Positions 58,201 through 61,929 of a stretch of 64,000 nucleotides of DNA are shown one piece after another. Origin of the DNA: Lepidostoma basale (lineage: Eukaryota > Arthropoda > Insecta > Trichoptera > Lepidostomatidae); contig JAHDVF020000237.1 of NCBI GenBank assembly GCA_022606425.2, positions 558,001 to 622,000 of the forward strand, read 5' to 3'. The first letter of the stretch is position 1. Each line of letters opens with the position of its first letter. Under the pieces are notes generated by a model that saw only the letters and a program-made list of their open reading frames with translations, did not search any database and was not told the DNA's origin. The position numbers and the translations under genes were made by a program.

Positions 58201-59679
58201 TTGTCGACCTCTTTATTTTTTTTTTAGCTCATTGGGGAAAATCTGCCGGTCGAAACGTTTGGCGACCTTTTTTTCGCTGATATGGACCTCTTGCAAGTTA
58301 TCGTAGACCCCTGGGGGTCTATATAGACCACTTTGGGAATCACTGTCCTAAACGATGAAAGGACAGCAGAGAATCCACCACACAGAAAGAGCAACCTTCT
58401 GGAAAACAGACCACATAGGTCTACTATATACCATGGAAAAAGAAAAGTATAACAGAATAATCCTCTTAATACACTATTTTATATGTTTTAACTTTAATGT
58501 AAAGTACTTTACCCATTAATATCAGTCGAAGGAGGTGGTATTTTTCTCCCCTTAACACATGACCCAAATATGACACCTTTCTAATTTTCACACTCGACAA
58601 CAGCTCTGGCTCTCTGTAAGACGTCTACATTACTGACCCTATCGGTCCACGGTATACGGACCATTCTGCAATATATCCACATATCGAACGCTTCCAACCG
58701 GTTCATTACATTCACTTTCAGAGTCCAGGTTTCGCAGCCATATAGTAGAACAGACTATATATTATAACATCATGGATCTTACAGCTAAATTGAAGTGGCA
58801 ATGGGCTAGACATATAGCCAGACAGGACAGTACTACATAGACACCCATAATACTCAGATAGGTTGCGTTGGATAAAGAAAAGTAGTATAGGCAGGCCATC
58901 TAAAAGTTGAACTGACAACATTGCCCGAATATCTGGAACTACCTGGATGCGGAAGAGGCAAGACAGGGACGAGTGGAAGGCCGAGGAATCCAGCAGTGGA
59001 AGAAAGAAGGCTAAAGAAGAAAAATTATCAATACCTGATTAGAATCTTTTCCATATCTCTGTTCCTCTTCTGCAAGCATCATTATCTCGTGTCTGAATAT
59101 TTTCCTCTCTTCGTATAGTTTACTGCTAGTTGCAGTGTTGAACTTGGCTTCAGTCATCTTTCCGTTGAGCAGGGAAATAAAATTCTCCTCCAAATCTTCA
59201 CCCAAATCTTTATCCAAGAATCTTTCATCTTCAATATCATATTCATCATTTAACACGACGGGAATCACATCGTCGTGGAACCAGACTCTTATCTGGACAT
59301 CACCTGAAGAACTTTTATCGTCCAATTCGATTTTCGACACATCTGTATATTTTTTACCAATACTCAACGAATCATCTTTCTGTTGTATTAAAATAATTGT
59401 GCTTTCACTTGTAAGGATATAACACATTTGATTTAAAGAATTTCTTGAGAAATGTAGTAATATTTCTTTGATTCGCAAATTATTCGGAATTGAAATGGAT
59501 GTTTTAATTAGTTTATCGTTAAAGACGATAAATTCTCCTTGTTTTGTTGAAATAGCTATGTCTGTGTGGTTGTTATGAGATGGTACTTTAGGAACTATGC
59601 AAAATGATGTCAAATTGTTAATATATGACTCTGGTATCATTGTTTTTATGTATTCAAGAACTGTTGCCGGTACGTCCAT
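27837..59679 (-). CDS. FANCB: Fanconi anaemia group B-like protein, five exons, 573 aa
   Basis: FANCB pairs with FANCL and FAAP100 in the nuclear core complex that monoubiquitinates FANCD2-FANCI during crosslink repair. Five minus-strand exons join in phase: 59679-59035, 57525-57425, 31476-31151, 30535-30292 and 28242-27837, giving 573 residues. The match is by remembered pattern: a beta-propeller-like N terminus, the VGDIWQRIHNEKWLIGL segment followed by SINDIDLFV, and near the end IIILSKTENQVLMLANLIYE leading to LLPIRCII. The start ATG has an in-frame TAA 24-22 bases upstream within the same exon, so the N terminus is real but about 280 residues shorter than in vertebrates. A 25.9-kb intron contains a whole sulfotransferase gene on the other strand. 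The alternative is a FAAP100-like protein, which has a related architecture. The exon chain is firmer than the name. Confidence 0.66.
28905..29265 (-). mobile_element. Degraded RTE-like LINE fragment
   Basis: AACTAACTAACCATCAAGGT and the following minus-strand sequence match the family through many substitutions. Confidence 0.5.
29328..29870. mobile_element. hAT-type non-autonomous element inserted in a LINE 3' end
   Basis: It starts CAGCGGCGGTACATCC and ends GGCACGCCACTG. GTATTATA flanks it at 29320-29327 and 29871-29878. Removing it rejoins a Jockey-like LINE 3' UTR ending AATAAACTGATTTGAT. Confidence 0.87.
29988..30140 (+). mobile_element. tRNA-derived SINE, family B
   Basis: The head GGTGGTCTCGGAGGGGATAG and B box GGTTCGAGCCT (30043-30053) match the copy at 25117, as does the body ending GAAGATTGTAAAATAAAT. 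Confidence 0.8.
30292..30535 (-). CDS. FANCB: FANCB-like exon 4
   Basis: It encodes GPNDVLSIMATSIETDLDVH to NIHKIIILSK between TTACAG and GTAAGT. The final hydrophobic strand fits the alpha/beta C-terminal part of FANCB. Confidence 0.75.
30650..31060 (-). mobile_element. Jockey-like LINE C-terminal fragment
   Basis: Minus-strand sequence matches the PVGRAISQ and MGSLDTHFFRLIRVYF region with many changes; it sits between FANCB-like exons 3 and 4. Confidence 0.6.
31151..31476 (-). CDS. FANCB: FANCB-like exon 3
   Basis: It encodes SINDIDLFVKSSENDVFVYD through LPLPDIKLNIGNAVGED. The acceptor is TTTCAG and the donor GTGAAT. Its phase matches exon 2 across the 25.9-kb intron, and the SINDIDL start continues the family pattern, so no exon need be missing, though one cannot be excluded. 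Confidence 0.75.
31565..32125 (+). mobile_element. RTE-type LINE C-terminal fragment
   Basis: The plus strand encodes LQVTQRAMERAMLGISLRNR, VREKTKVTDIIHQMATGHVA and GRPQLRWKDDLNRHIGITWM, ending in GAAGAAGAAGAAAT. Relatives are at 54120 and 54780. Confidence 0.78.
32600..32960 (-). mobile_element. Jockey-like LINE C-terminal fragment
   Basis: The minus strand covers VERVQKKFLRCLYLKEYGYY-like and HILFYLP-like stretches with frameshifts. Confidence 0.65.
33485..33670 (-). repeat. Dispersed repeat end, same family as 46385
   Basis: The minus strand matches 19630-19800 over the full length, including the ATCCGCAATGGGTAAAATTC outer part (plus-strand reading). Confidence 0.65.
33949..34325. repeat. 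Foldback element, family 2, with hammerhead-like arms
   Basis: Arms of about 170 bases are inverted around 34130. The right arm (34215-34245) reads CTGAGGA-A, stem GGAC-CGGTT-GTCC, then GAAAC-ATGTC. The left arm (34050-34020, minus) has one stem mismatch. Confidence 0.8.
35034..35833 (-). mobile_element. mariner element, internally deleted, TA target duplication
   Basis: Matching inverted ends (GGTGTATAACTTTGCTTCCG and its complement) are flanked by TA at 35032-35033 and 35834-35835, as expected for mariner. At 800 bp it is about 500 bp shorter than a full element. The missing part is the DNA-binding N terminus of the transposase. It lies next to a GTTA-tailed LINE fragment and inside the large FANCB-like intron, about 1.6 kb upstream of the sulfotransferase start. 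Confidence 0.92.
35104..35799 (-). CDS. mariner transposase, catalytic part only (231 aa)
   Basis: A full transposase is about 345 aa and cuts and pastes the element by binding its inverted ends through two helix-turn-helix motifs. Here the frame starts MAVAVPYELKPRGVE next to the inverted repeat and lacks both motifs. The catalytic triad is complete: VTGDEKWVHYDN, then HDNARPH, then YSPDVAPSDYYLF with 34 residues between the last two aspartates (DD34D). No stop or frameshift interrupts it. A catalytic domain without DNA binding should not transpose alone. Confidence 0.93.
   Translation of the reverse strand: MAVAVPYELKPRGVERRLCVCEQLLARQRRKGFLHRIVTGDEKWVHYDNPKRRKSWGYPGHASTSTAKPNIHGSKVMLSIWWDQLGVVYYELLKPTETITGDRYRTQLMRLSRALKDKRPQYNERHDKVILQHDNARPHVAKVVKTYLETLKWEVLPHPPYSPDVAPSDYYLFRSMAHGLADQHFRSYEEVKNWIDSWIASKDDQFFQHGIRMLPERWEKVVASDEQYFES
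35860..36143 (+). mobile_element. GTTA-tailed LINE 3' fragment next to mariner
   Basis: The fragment joins [10 protein letters not shown] directly to the [24 protein letters not shown] region, so an internal part is deleted. It ends TACCCCTCCGGAGAGATGG with GTTAGTTAGTTA. Confidence 0.75.
36380..37020. other. Region upstream of sulfotransferase, nothing recognised
   Basis: No coding exon or clear promoter motif was seen. A transcription start for the sulfotransferase gene should lie near here or just downstream. Confidence 0.35.
37026..37175 (-). mobile_element. SINE-like element with a LINE-type 3' end, second copy
   Basis: It is the inverse of the element at 21058 over its whole length, with scattered substitutions, and ends in GGTGATGGTCAGTTAGTTA. 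It lies 275 bases before the sulfotransferase start codon. Confidence 0.7.
37450..37623 (+). CDS. Sulfotransferase exon 1 (start, membrane anchor)
   Basis: The ATG opens MLLVYSKYTGKFPVDRF followed by one hydrophobic segment (FTMCISLACMVVLLYIAIV), then an acidic stem. It ends at a codon boundary before GTAAGT. Confidence 0.85.
37450..51575 (+). CDS. Golgi carbohydrate sulfotransferase (CHST8-14/HNK-1 family), 391 aa
   Basis: The enzyme transfers sulfate from PAPS to a sugar of a glycosaminoglycan or glycoprotein in the Golgi lumen. Seven exons join in phase: 37450-37623, 44029-44237, 44986-45144, 46137-46290, 47704-47877, 48862-49037 and 51446-51575, giving 391 residues, the normal family size. 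Residues about 17-40 form one hydrophobic helix, as in type II Golgi proteins. The 5'-phosphosulfate-binding loop is VFKAASTTW (residues about 130-138) and the 3'-phosphate-binding motif is VRHPFERISSAYRDK (about 190-204). CSVCQFDFDVIITFETIE and the closing YRNDFEMFNYTI are also family marks. I cannot tell chondroitin 4-O- from dermatan or GalNAc 4-O-sulfotransferase. All seven exons sit inside intron 2 of the minus-strand FANCB-like gene, and intron 1 carries a LINE with a long open ORF. Confidence 0.9.
37830..38085. repeat. Foldback family 3
   Basis: Both arms are present around 37985, with GACATGTTTCGCCTGTCCAT in the first and GATAATGTCTTAGACATGTC in the second, whose GAAA core is deleted. 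It is in sulfotransferase intron 1. Confidence 0.75.
38120..38720 (+). mobile_element. Degraded LINE 3' pieces (PPEDHQR family)
   Basis: Two similar pieces (38130-38280 and 38370-38720) carry EMRTLRIIAEK, CRGWIPPE and CCCCCGGAAGACCACCAAAG. Related pieces are at 45650, 57840, 58350 and 60865. Confidence 0.6.
38886..39194 (+). CDS. LINE ORF1 C-terminal fragment
   Basis: About 102 codons remain, including MTFYHLYPLHKDTTADDLIK and YASFKLGIPSEIVGEV, then CHWPRHSYVKEW. This resembles the RRM-like nucleic-acid-binding module at the end of Jockey-type ORF1 proteins. No start codon is available at the truncated 5' side. The frame ends in TGA followed by CTAG and continues in the same frame into ORF2. 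Confidence 0.6.
   Translation, partial: SAGSHIRGRLSFTDLKKMTFYHLYPLHKDTTADDLIKYLTSIVSTAAFKVFKIKSRGDYASFKLGIPSEIVGEVLKPCHWPRHSYVKEWDNRVVTPHLPKVK
39195..42065 (+). CDS. LINE ORF2: endonuclease and reverse transcriptase
   Basis: From the codon after the ORF1 stop the frame runs 957 codons to TGA/TAA at 42063-42065. The APE-type endonuclease lies in the first 230 or so residues (CFYQNARGLNTK, ICLTETWL, LLGDFNL, YHPALNFDLI). The reverse transcriptase follows (FKKGTKSCVENYRPVAIL, QHGFRSGRST, SDFSKAFDKVDH, GVPQGSNLGPLLF, and catalytic LLFADDIKVF). The C-terminal part ends in the PVGRAILLLNRIASEVDIF block seen in many fragments in this window. There is no ATG before the conserved endonuclease start; the first in-frame ATG is inside the domain, so expression may depend on the upstream frame. 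Confidence 0.9.
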   Translation, partial: LDTSEASIVPPVSCSSSLKCFYQNARGLNTKCTEFYNEVAGCDFDIICLTETWLSDSVLSSELFTSDFIVFRRDRASSCSAHRQGGGCLLAVRHGQSMDIQRFSMLETVNEDLWLKLTYRGTIVYICVIYFPPQSSLESYRLFFNKILCNLLIIGDKRVILLGDFNLYSAQSRDVDEEISFMCSVLGLVQCNGILNTKQRILDLIFSTVPVSVSRDESPLTKEDSYHPALNFDLIIETSRPHSRVPTADTVSWRGWNFSNGDFSFLYDALFQANWDQLRSITDVNEAVQVFYDIVYSCFDDCFPRKPPATTNRRYPRWFTRDIISDIRMKHSYHKKWKSSGNSHYYTLFSSLRATVKCKMRSSFKSYISNIGADILRNPNDFWKYIDSKRHDGGVIDTMTWQGQEVHNREVVNAFAEHFKSVFSTPSNEAVHADSQNTTQGAQDISIDFFSECEVFKAINQLKNTNSLGPDFVPTFILKGCNHIFKKPLSIIFNRSLQTGVFPELWKISKISPVFKKGTKSCVENYRPVAILSTPAKVFEALIHHFINPKIEPFIINEQHGFRSGRSTITNLMVFTNFVTKCLDKGAQVDCSYSDFSKAFDKVDHQLLLRKLQRIGFSDNLLKLFSSYLTSRKQYVSYGLFQSSAFHTSSGVPQGSNLGPLLFTIFINDISNEIKFSNFLLFADDIKVFSEIENPSDCLKLQCDIQSITQWSKRNKLFFNVSKCFVMSYTRASKTLYFRYLMDGVQLERASTSRDLGVLFDAQLSFNLHIVALCNSSIKMLGFVFRNAKIFSNTQVLRVLYNSLVRSRLEYSSVIWSPPGIRYSLMVERVQKKFLRFLYLRERGYYPWLFPTEFLLGMLSYQSLERRRNIHLGVHFFQLIGGRIQNSDVLSDVGLFVPDNYLRQRQHRLFYLPRCRTNLPMVMPVGRAILLLNRIASEVDIFRDSVSCLRDAISML
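42225..42615 (+). mobile_element. LINE 3' fragment (WIGHTLRR family)
   Basis: The plus strand encodes MREWQWIGHTLRRNPAYIA, GKRKQGTPRATWGRTLQDEV and VGWRRFLVSL with one stop. It directly follows the Jockey-like LINE. Confidence 0.7.
43075..43995 (+). mobile_element. RTE-like LINE with GTT-repeat tail
   Basis: The copy runs from the reverse transcriptase YADD region through the [17 protein letters not shown] region and ends GGCGTGATGG followed by about eight GTT repeats. Several frameshifts are present. It ends about 30 bases before the acceptor of sulfotransferase exon 2. Confidence 0.85.
44029..44237 (+). CDS. Sulfotransferase exon 2 (stem region)
   Basis: It encodes VQSIEDFSSSLEEINRFV and RLGIDRNKPPNSWEYLIN, ending IW across the intron. 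The acceptor is GATTATAG; a second in-frame AG eight bases on would remove three residues. LINE copies lie on both sides within 150 bases. Confidence 0.87.
44297..44952 (+). mobile_element. GTTA-tailed RTE-like LINE copy
   Basis: A 5'-truncated copy starts at [19 protein letters not shown] and ends in GTTA repeats 30 bases before sulfotransferase exon 3. It is in the same orientation as the copy at 43075 on the other side of exon 2. One frameshift lies near 44760. Confidence 0.85.
44986..45144 (+). CDS. Sulfotransferase exon 3 (5' PAPS-binding loop)
   Basis: It encodes CNVFKAASTTWIYNFNLLGG, with the loop that binds the 5'-phosphosulfate of PAPS. Acceptor AACAG, donor GTAAAA. Confidence 0.92.
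45440..45995 (+). mobile_element. Composite of two LINE fragments
   Basis: 45440-45650 is a Jockey-like end ([40 protein letters not shown]). From 45660 it continues in the same open frame as a different LINE (MKTLRMIAGKTLRDRVRNTR). The fused frame is 198 codons but is probably fortuitous. Confidence 0.68.
46137..46290 (+). CDS. Sulfotransferase exon 4 (3' phosphate-binding motif)
   Basis: It encodes EPESVAFIIVRHPFERISSA and YRDKLLSG, the most conserved block of the family. Acceptor TGACAG, donor GTAAAA. Confidence 0.94.
46385..46810. mobile_element. MITE with about 95-bp inverted ends
   Basis: TTTAGTTGTATCTCAATAGA starts a run of about 95 bases that returns inverted at 46715-46810, around a 220-bp centre. 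The inner part, GACTTATGACCTGTCATTGG, recurs at 19750, 33490 and 11490. Confidence 0.75.
46825..47640 (-). mobile_element. RTE-like LINE fragment interrupted by a hAT-type MITE
   Basis: Minus-strand matches to the family lie at 46825-47170 and 47476-47640, separated by the element at 47171-47475. Confidence 0.75.
47171..47475. mobile_element. hAT-type MITE with exact 8-bp duplication
   Basis: The element begins TAGTGGTTCCCAAACTTG, ends GCGAACCACTG, and is flanked by CTCTATCA at 47163-47170 and 47476-47483. It carries GACCCCC blocks shared with 55567, 56540 and 58040. It was inserted into a LINE. Confidence 0.85.
47704..47877 (+). CDS. Sulfotransferase exon 5
   Basis: The 58-codon phase-0 exon encodes DEHWTPYTSFCSVCQFDFDV and IITFETIE. 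Acceptor TTTTCAG, donor GTATGC. Confidence 0.93.
48085..48275. repeat. Foldback family 3
   Basis: Arms meet near 48195; the second reads GTAATGTCTAAGCAAGGCG then AAACAAGTCATTCAC. Confidence 0.72.
48285..48560. repeat. Foldback family 3, well-kept copy
   Basis: Arms meet near 48400. The first arm on the minus strand has a perfect GCCCT-AGA-AGGGC stem before GAAAC. The ends include GATGTAAAACTCC-type sequence and an inverted TTGTTTCTTGAACAATGA-type end. Confidence 0.78.
48862..49037 (+). CDS. Sulfotransferase exon 6
   Basis: It encodes EDQNYLVQKAGLTNILTPHW and LTLKQMKDLYQIYR. Acceptor CCACAG, donor GTAAGA. Confidence 0.92.
49319..49504 (+). mobile_element. tRNA-derived SINE, family A
   Basis: The head has a polymerase III A box (TGGCAAAGTGG, 49330-49340) and B box (GGTTCAATTCC, 49373-49383). 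The body TTTGGTCTGGTGTAGAATTC and the end ATAATAGCTAAAATA are shared with 62755 and 52496. The acceptor ends do not pair as in a working tRNA. Confidence 0.85.
49640..49975 (+). mobile_element. CR1/L2-like LINE 3' fragment
   Basis: The plus strand encodes the ERWNMLPARLRCIDNPTDFKS-like end and closes AAAGCGCCCTTGAGGTGAGC and ACGGCGCTATACAAATTA with ATT repeats. Confidence 0.68.
49975..50268 (-). repeat. 300-bp dispersed repeat, copy 2
   Basis: Inverted relative of 10498-10805: ACCCGTGAAATATTCACGG on one side and CTCTCTTGTATTCAAGATAT on the other. Confidence 0.6.
50265..50390. repeat. Foldback family 3, partial copy
   Basis: It keeps TTTGATAATGCCTTAGAAGG then GCGAAACATGCC and the outer AAAACTTCTAGAAAACTGAC. 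Confidence 0.72.
50740..50905. repeat. Small foldback element, family 4
   Basis: GGAGCTTCGTCAGGGTTAC at about 50776 is inverted as CCCTGACGAAGCTCCG at about 50826, around a short AT-rich centre. GAAACCGGTTAG follows the second arm. Confidence 0.6.
51010..51360. repeat. Foldback family 3, expanded copy
   Basis: The arms are separated by extra sequence, with ACATGTTTCGCCTTACGCAG near 51090 and a diverged second arm. It lies just before sulfotransferase exon 7. Confidence 0.65.
51446..51575 (+). CDS. Sulfotransferase exon 7 with stop codon
   Basis: It encodes NDFEMFNYTIQEYYDMART and a polar tail ending THLE, then TAA. D.EMF.Y is the usual family end. An AATAAA at 51620-51625 is a likely polyadenylation signal. 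Confidence 0.92.
51620..51625 (+). terminator. Polyadenylation signal of sulfotransferase gene
   Basis: AATAAA lies 45 bases after the stop codon in an AT-rich stretch of TAA repeats. Confidence 0.5.
51740..52240 (+). mobile_element. LINE C-terminal fragment (YGCETW family)
   Basis: The plus strand encodes LLYGCETWTLKVNVMNRLEA and RMLRIPWTDRVSNADVLQRS, then a broken frame ending in GAAGAAGAAGATG. It starts about 165 bases after the sulfotransferase stop. Confidence 0.75.
52496..52596 (+). mobile_element. tRNA-derived SINE, family A, 5'-truncated
   Basis: Only the body and 3' end remain, from TCTTTGATCTGGTGTAGAAT to AATAATAGCTAAAAA. Confidence 0.75.
52975..53460 (-). mobile_element. RTE-like LINE fragment with GTT-repeat tail
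   Basis: The minus strand encodes [20 protein letters not shown] and GERMVKKVYVNDVNGV and ends CCCCTACGGGG then CGTGATGG with GTT repeats, like the copy at 43075. Confidence 0.82.
53496..53746. mobile_element. MITE with about 37-bp inverted ends
   Basis: TGAAGACTACAGGGGAAAAA at the left is inverted at the right with few changes. No target duplication is obvious. Confidence 0.7.
54120..54375 (+). mobile_element. RTE-type LINE fragment
   Basis: Plus-strand sequence matches 31670-31905 (AMERAMLGISLRDIVRKDTV) with small deletions. Confidence 0.65.
54780..55245 (+). mobile_element. RTE-type LINE 3' end with TGA-repeat tail
   Basis: A 119-codon open stretch has MTYGAETWTLTKGLLYRFKV, RAMERAKLGITLRDRFRNEF and GRPPARWTDDLKRIAGHGWM, ending in ATGATGATGATGATGA. 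It is GC-richer than its surroundings. Confidence 0.78.
55632..56550 (+). mobile_element. GTTA-tailed RTE-like LINE, longest open copy
   Basis: A 5'-truncated copy holds the reverse transcriptase end and the whole C-terminal region and ends in about four GTTA repeats. It lies inside a hAT-like element, so the hAT copy is older. The frame 55668-56528 has no stop, which suggests recent arrival. The 3' end carries the CCCC-TCCG-GGG hairpin shared by all copies. Confidence 0.88.
55668..56528 (+). CDS. LINE reverse transcriptase C-terminal fragment (287 codons)
   Basis: The fragment shows the catalytic [14 protein letters not shown] motif of the reverse transcriptase, then [55 protein letters not shown] and [19 protein letters not shown], ending YPSGEMA. 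The same order is seen in every copy of the family. The N-terminal endonuclease is absent. Confidence 0.85.
   Translation: MNCLSVSCLLYADDAVLIADSKDNLQVLVARMYEACKKSDLVMNVSKSKVMVFEKEECMTICDISAMGEKLEQVTEFTYLGSMFTRDGKMEKDIERRVGAGNKINGALKVITANRNISTEAKMAVHNGVLVPTLMYGSEAWSWQKKDESRINAVEMRSLRRMCGKTLYDRIPNDEIRKKCKTDDCIMNKIKKGSLRWFGHMERMDESRMVKKLYTSSVSGKRSRGRPRKTWHDQINQLLKGGHIRSRNNRRACMVRCMNVEEAREVCQDRPVWRSILSAYPSGEMA
56850..57010. repeat. GACCCC-block repeat fragment
   Basis: GTCCCGTAGACCCCTGTAGA and a CATTAAATTTTTTTGTCCC start match the elements at 47171 and 58040. Confidence 0.5.
57090..57300 (-). mobile_element. RTE-like LINE internal fragment
   Basis: The minus strand encodes [20 protein letters not shown] and [11 protein letters not shown]; both ends are lost. 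Confidence 0.78.
57425..57525 (-). CDS. FANCB: FANCB-like exon 2
   Basis: It encodes DTMKAERLSVGDIWQRIHNE and KWLIGLSLINVSEG between a TTTAAG acceptor and donor GTAAGT. The IW.R...KWLIG pattern is the clearest link to FANCB. Confidence 0.72.
57840..58450 (+). mobile_element. LINE fragment split by a GACCCC-block element
   Basis: 57840-58035 and 58355-58450 match the PPEDHQR-family LINE (GCAAAACTCTGAGAGATCGC; GGACAGCAGAGAATCCACC). Between them lies an element with GTAGACCCC blocks and a TTTGGGAATCACTG end. Confidence 0.6.
58500..58760 (-). mobile_element. LINE fragment (YGCETW family)
   Basis: Minus-strand match to 51790-52070, with the reading YGCETWTLKVNVMNRLEAF and the VSNVDVLQRARA region. 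Confidence 0.65.
59035..59679 (-). CDS. FANCB: FANCB-like exon 1 (start codon, propeller-like part)
   Basis: It encodes 215 residues from MDVPATVLEYIKT to EEQRYGKDSNQ. Repeated short strands with AISTKQGEFIVFNDKL and IRVWFHDDVIPVVLNDE suggest propeller blades, followed by a helical stretch (residues about 175-210). The donor is GTATTG. Thirty untranslated bases precede the ATG after a plausible TTTCAG acceptor at 59710-59712, so a further upstream noncoding exon is likely. Confidence 0.78.
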
Positions 59680-59754
59680 CTTTGCTTCAAAAGTTTTTTT
59701 TTATTTCACCTGAAACAATATAAAATTCGTTAGTAAATCAAGGAAACCTTTACT

Positions 59755-60080
59755 GAAATTACTACATTCGAACGACCTATCATGGTGTATAATGTAGAGA
59801 CACGGGCTGATACTGTACGAACCAATGGGCTTCTAAAAACATTTGAGATGAAGGTACTCTCCGAGAACGCGTGTGACGCAGTAGATCCAGAAGAAGTTAT
59901 TGGAAGGATCATGTAGCCAGAATGGATAGTGACTCGCATATACATACAGGTACTAACGAAATCACCTGGACGACCACACAAGAGATGGAGGGACAGTTAG
60001 ACCTCATCATCAGATATTTTGAAATTAAAATAAGAAATATCTAAGGAGGCCTAGTACATTTTTGTATCTGAAAAGGGGTC
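59755..60080 (+). mobile_element. Degraded LINE fragment upstream of FANCB-like exon 1
   Basis: Short frames YNVETRADTVRTNGLLKTFE and GRPHKRWRDS are typical of a non-LTR C terminus. It lies within 100 bases of the FANCB-like start and overlaps where its promoter or 5' intron would be. Confidence 0.5.
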
Positions 60081-60144
60081 GTGGCTCAAGTATGTTTGGG
60101 AATGAATAATTTAAAATATTAACATTTTGAATTTTATTTTATAG

Positions 60145-60200
<56 letters not shown>

Positions 60201-60870
60201 TGCAAACTTCTAAAGCGCCGTTTTTGTGATGTAATCACCTCAAGGGCGCATTAAGACGTGTTTTAAATCTAAAAAATCTATGTGACCGCTTAAAAAGCGA
60301 TCGGTTAAAAAGTATAGTAGAACAAAGTATAAATGTTTAAATTGGGTATGAAATATGAAAAAGATAAGTTTTCAATTTAGATCTGAAATCTGTCGGATCA
60401 TTTATGCATCTAAGGTGTGAAGGGAGATTGTTCCAAGCTGATGGACTGGCTGGGAAATTTGTACTGGGGCAACGCTTCGGCTCAACTAATCTTCCTATTG
60501 CTGAGATAGAGACAGAGTTCAGATATATAACTTGGTGCCATTCCATGTAGCGCTTTGAAGACTGTCCAGCAGAGTTTATACTGGATTCTTTCTGGACTTT
60601 TAAGCCAGTGAAGTTCTTTGAGATGTTGTGTTATATGGGACTTTTTTGGAATGCCTTTAATGAGTCTTGCTGCTGCATTGAACGCAGATTGAAGTTTGTA
60701 TATTTGTTTTTTTTAATGTTTGCATAAATTCCATTACAGTAATCAAGTCGTGACACAACGAAGGAATTTACAAGAGTTTTGAAAGTGTCATGGGGAATAC
60801 TCCTTTTGACGGATTTTAATCGTCTTAGGTGGAAGAAACTAGCGCTGTGTATATTTTGGCGCATCAGATT
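60145..60870 (-). mobile_element. CR1/L2-like LINE fragment with long TTA tail
   Basis: The minus strand encodes IHSASFFHLRRLKSVKRSIP, VSRLDYCNGIYANIKK and AWNNLPSHLRCINDPTDFRS with frameshifts, ending near AAAGCGCCG-type sequence and a pure TAA/TTA microsatellite at 60149-60200. Confidence 0.78.
60149..60200. repeat. TAA microsatellite
   Basis: About 17 uninterrupted TAA units form the tail of the neighbouring CR1/L2-like LINE. Confidence 0.9.
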
Positions 60871-61000
60871 CCTTCCGGCTACAGTCCCCCCGGAAGACCA
60901 CTAAAGAGATGGAGGGATAGCTGGAAGTCAACCTTCCAAGAGAGGCCAGCCTGATTACAGGAACAGACCAAAGGTCTCAAAGAAGAGGAAGAAGAAGAAG
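60865..61000 (+). mobile_element. LINE 3' end (PPEDHQR family)
   Basis: It matches 38565-38705, with CCCCCGGAAGACCACTAAAG, and closes in a GAAGAAGAAG tail. Confidence 0.6.
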
Positions 61001-61164
61001 TATGTATTTTTCATTTAACGATCATAATTTTAATAGCGCCATTATCGTGAGAAATCGTTTAAACCTGTCTTTTTTACAGTGTAGTACTGATTTAAAGTTA
61101 TGAATTATAACGTTCAGAAACAACGCTTGTAATTGCAATTTTTTAACAGTTTTCTTATTTAAAA

Positions 61165-61345
61165 ATTAACTAACTAACCATCACGCCGTTTCCCCGAAGG
61201 GGTAGGCAAAGATAATGGACATTCTTTTCTGCCTTCCTCAACGTTCATACATAGTGTAATGCACGTACGTCGATTTCTCCGACTCCTCACGTGGCCAAAA
61301 TTTAATATTTGATTGTTTTGGTAATGCCTCGCTTTCCTTTTTTAA
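61165..61345 (-). mobile_element. GTTA-tailed LINE 3' end
   Basis: The minus strand carries the last 170 bases, ending TACCCCTTCGGGGAAACGG-CGTGATGG with GTTA repeats. Confidence 0.75.
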
Positions 61346-61499
61346 AATGACTTACAACGGTAGAATAATTACAAACTTTGCATTTAATTATAATATATTC
61401 AAAATAAATACACATTAAGTTAAATAAAGTCTTAGATTAGAATGACATCGTTTAAAAAATCATTTGAGTAAGTACACGAAGTATGATTTTCAGACGCTA

Positions 61500-61700
61500 G
61501 GGTTTACTATTTGAATTCGGACGTTCCATTTCGAACGCCACGAACATTGCACAAGCTTTCCTTTAATTCAGAAAATTCCCGCGGAATGGGGATGGCGCAC
61601 TAATGCGGCGCTGCAATCGACCGGCGACGCGCGACGCTACCCTTATATTTCCCGCGCACTAGTAAAAAAAAAAACACATGTAATACAAATAATTTTAACG
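61500..61700 (+). promoter_or_regulatory. Candidate promoter, CpG-rich with TATA-like box
   Basis: The region is much richer in GC and CpG than its surroundings (CCGGCGACGCGCGACGC at about 61620) and holds a TTATAT box at 61643-61648. It precedes a GC-rich putative exon that ends in a good donor site. The downstream gene would start in this window and continue beyond 64000. Confidence 0.4.
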
Positions 61701-61922
61701 TATAGGTATGAATGATTGTTCCTTATTGCGTGTTGGCAGGTTTTCGATTCCCGAAGCGCCTTCGGGATTTTCCGCAGTCCGGCCCCGGCCGCCGTGCAGA
61801 ACGGACGTGCCGGAGCCAGTAGCTTCGTGCCGGCGGAGCTGAACGCGCGTGTGCGGAGATCGCACGAAATCTCACGTCTAATCCGCGAGTCGTATTGTGG
61901 TGTTCGTTCTTCTTGCTAAAAG
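61700..61922 (+). other. Candidate untranslated first exon of a downstream gene
   Basis: A GC-rich stretch ends in AAAAG followed by donor GTAAAC at 61923. It contains the small inverted repeat CCCGAAGCGCCTTCGGG. Open frames on both strands show no recognisable protein and probably reflect base composition. No coding exon of this gene is recognised before the window ends. Confidence 0.35.
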
Positions 61923-61929
61923 GTAAACA

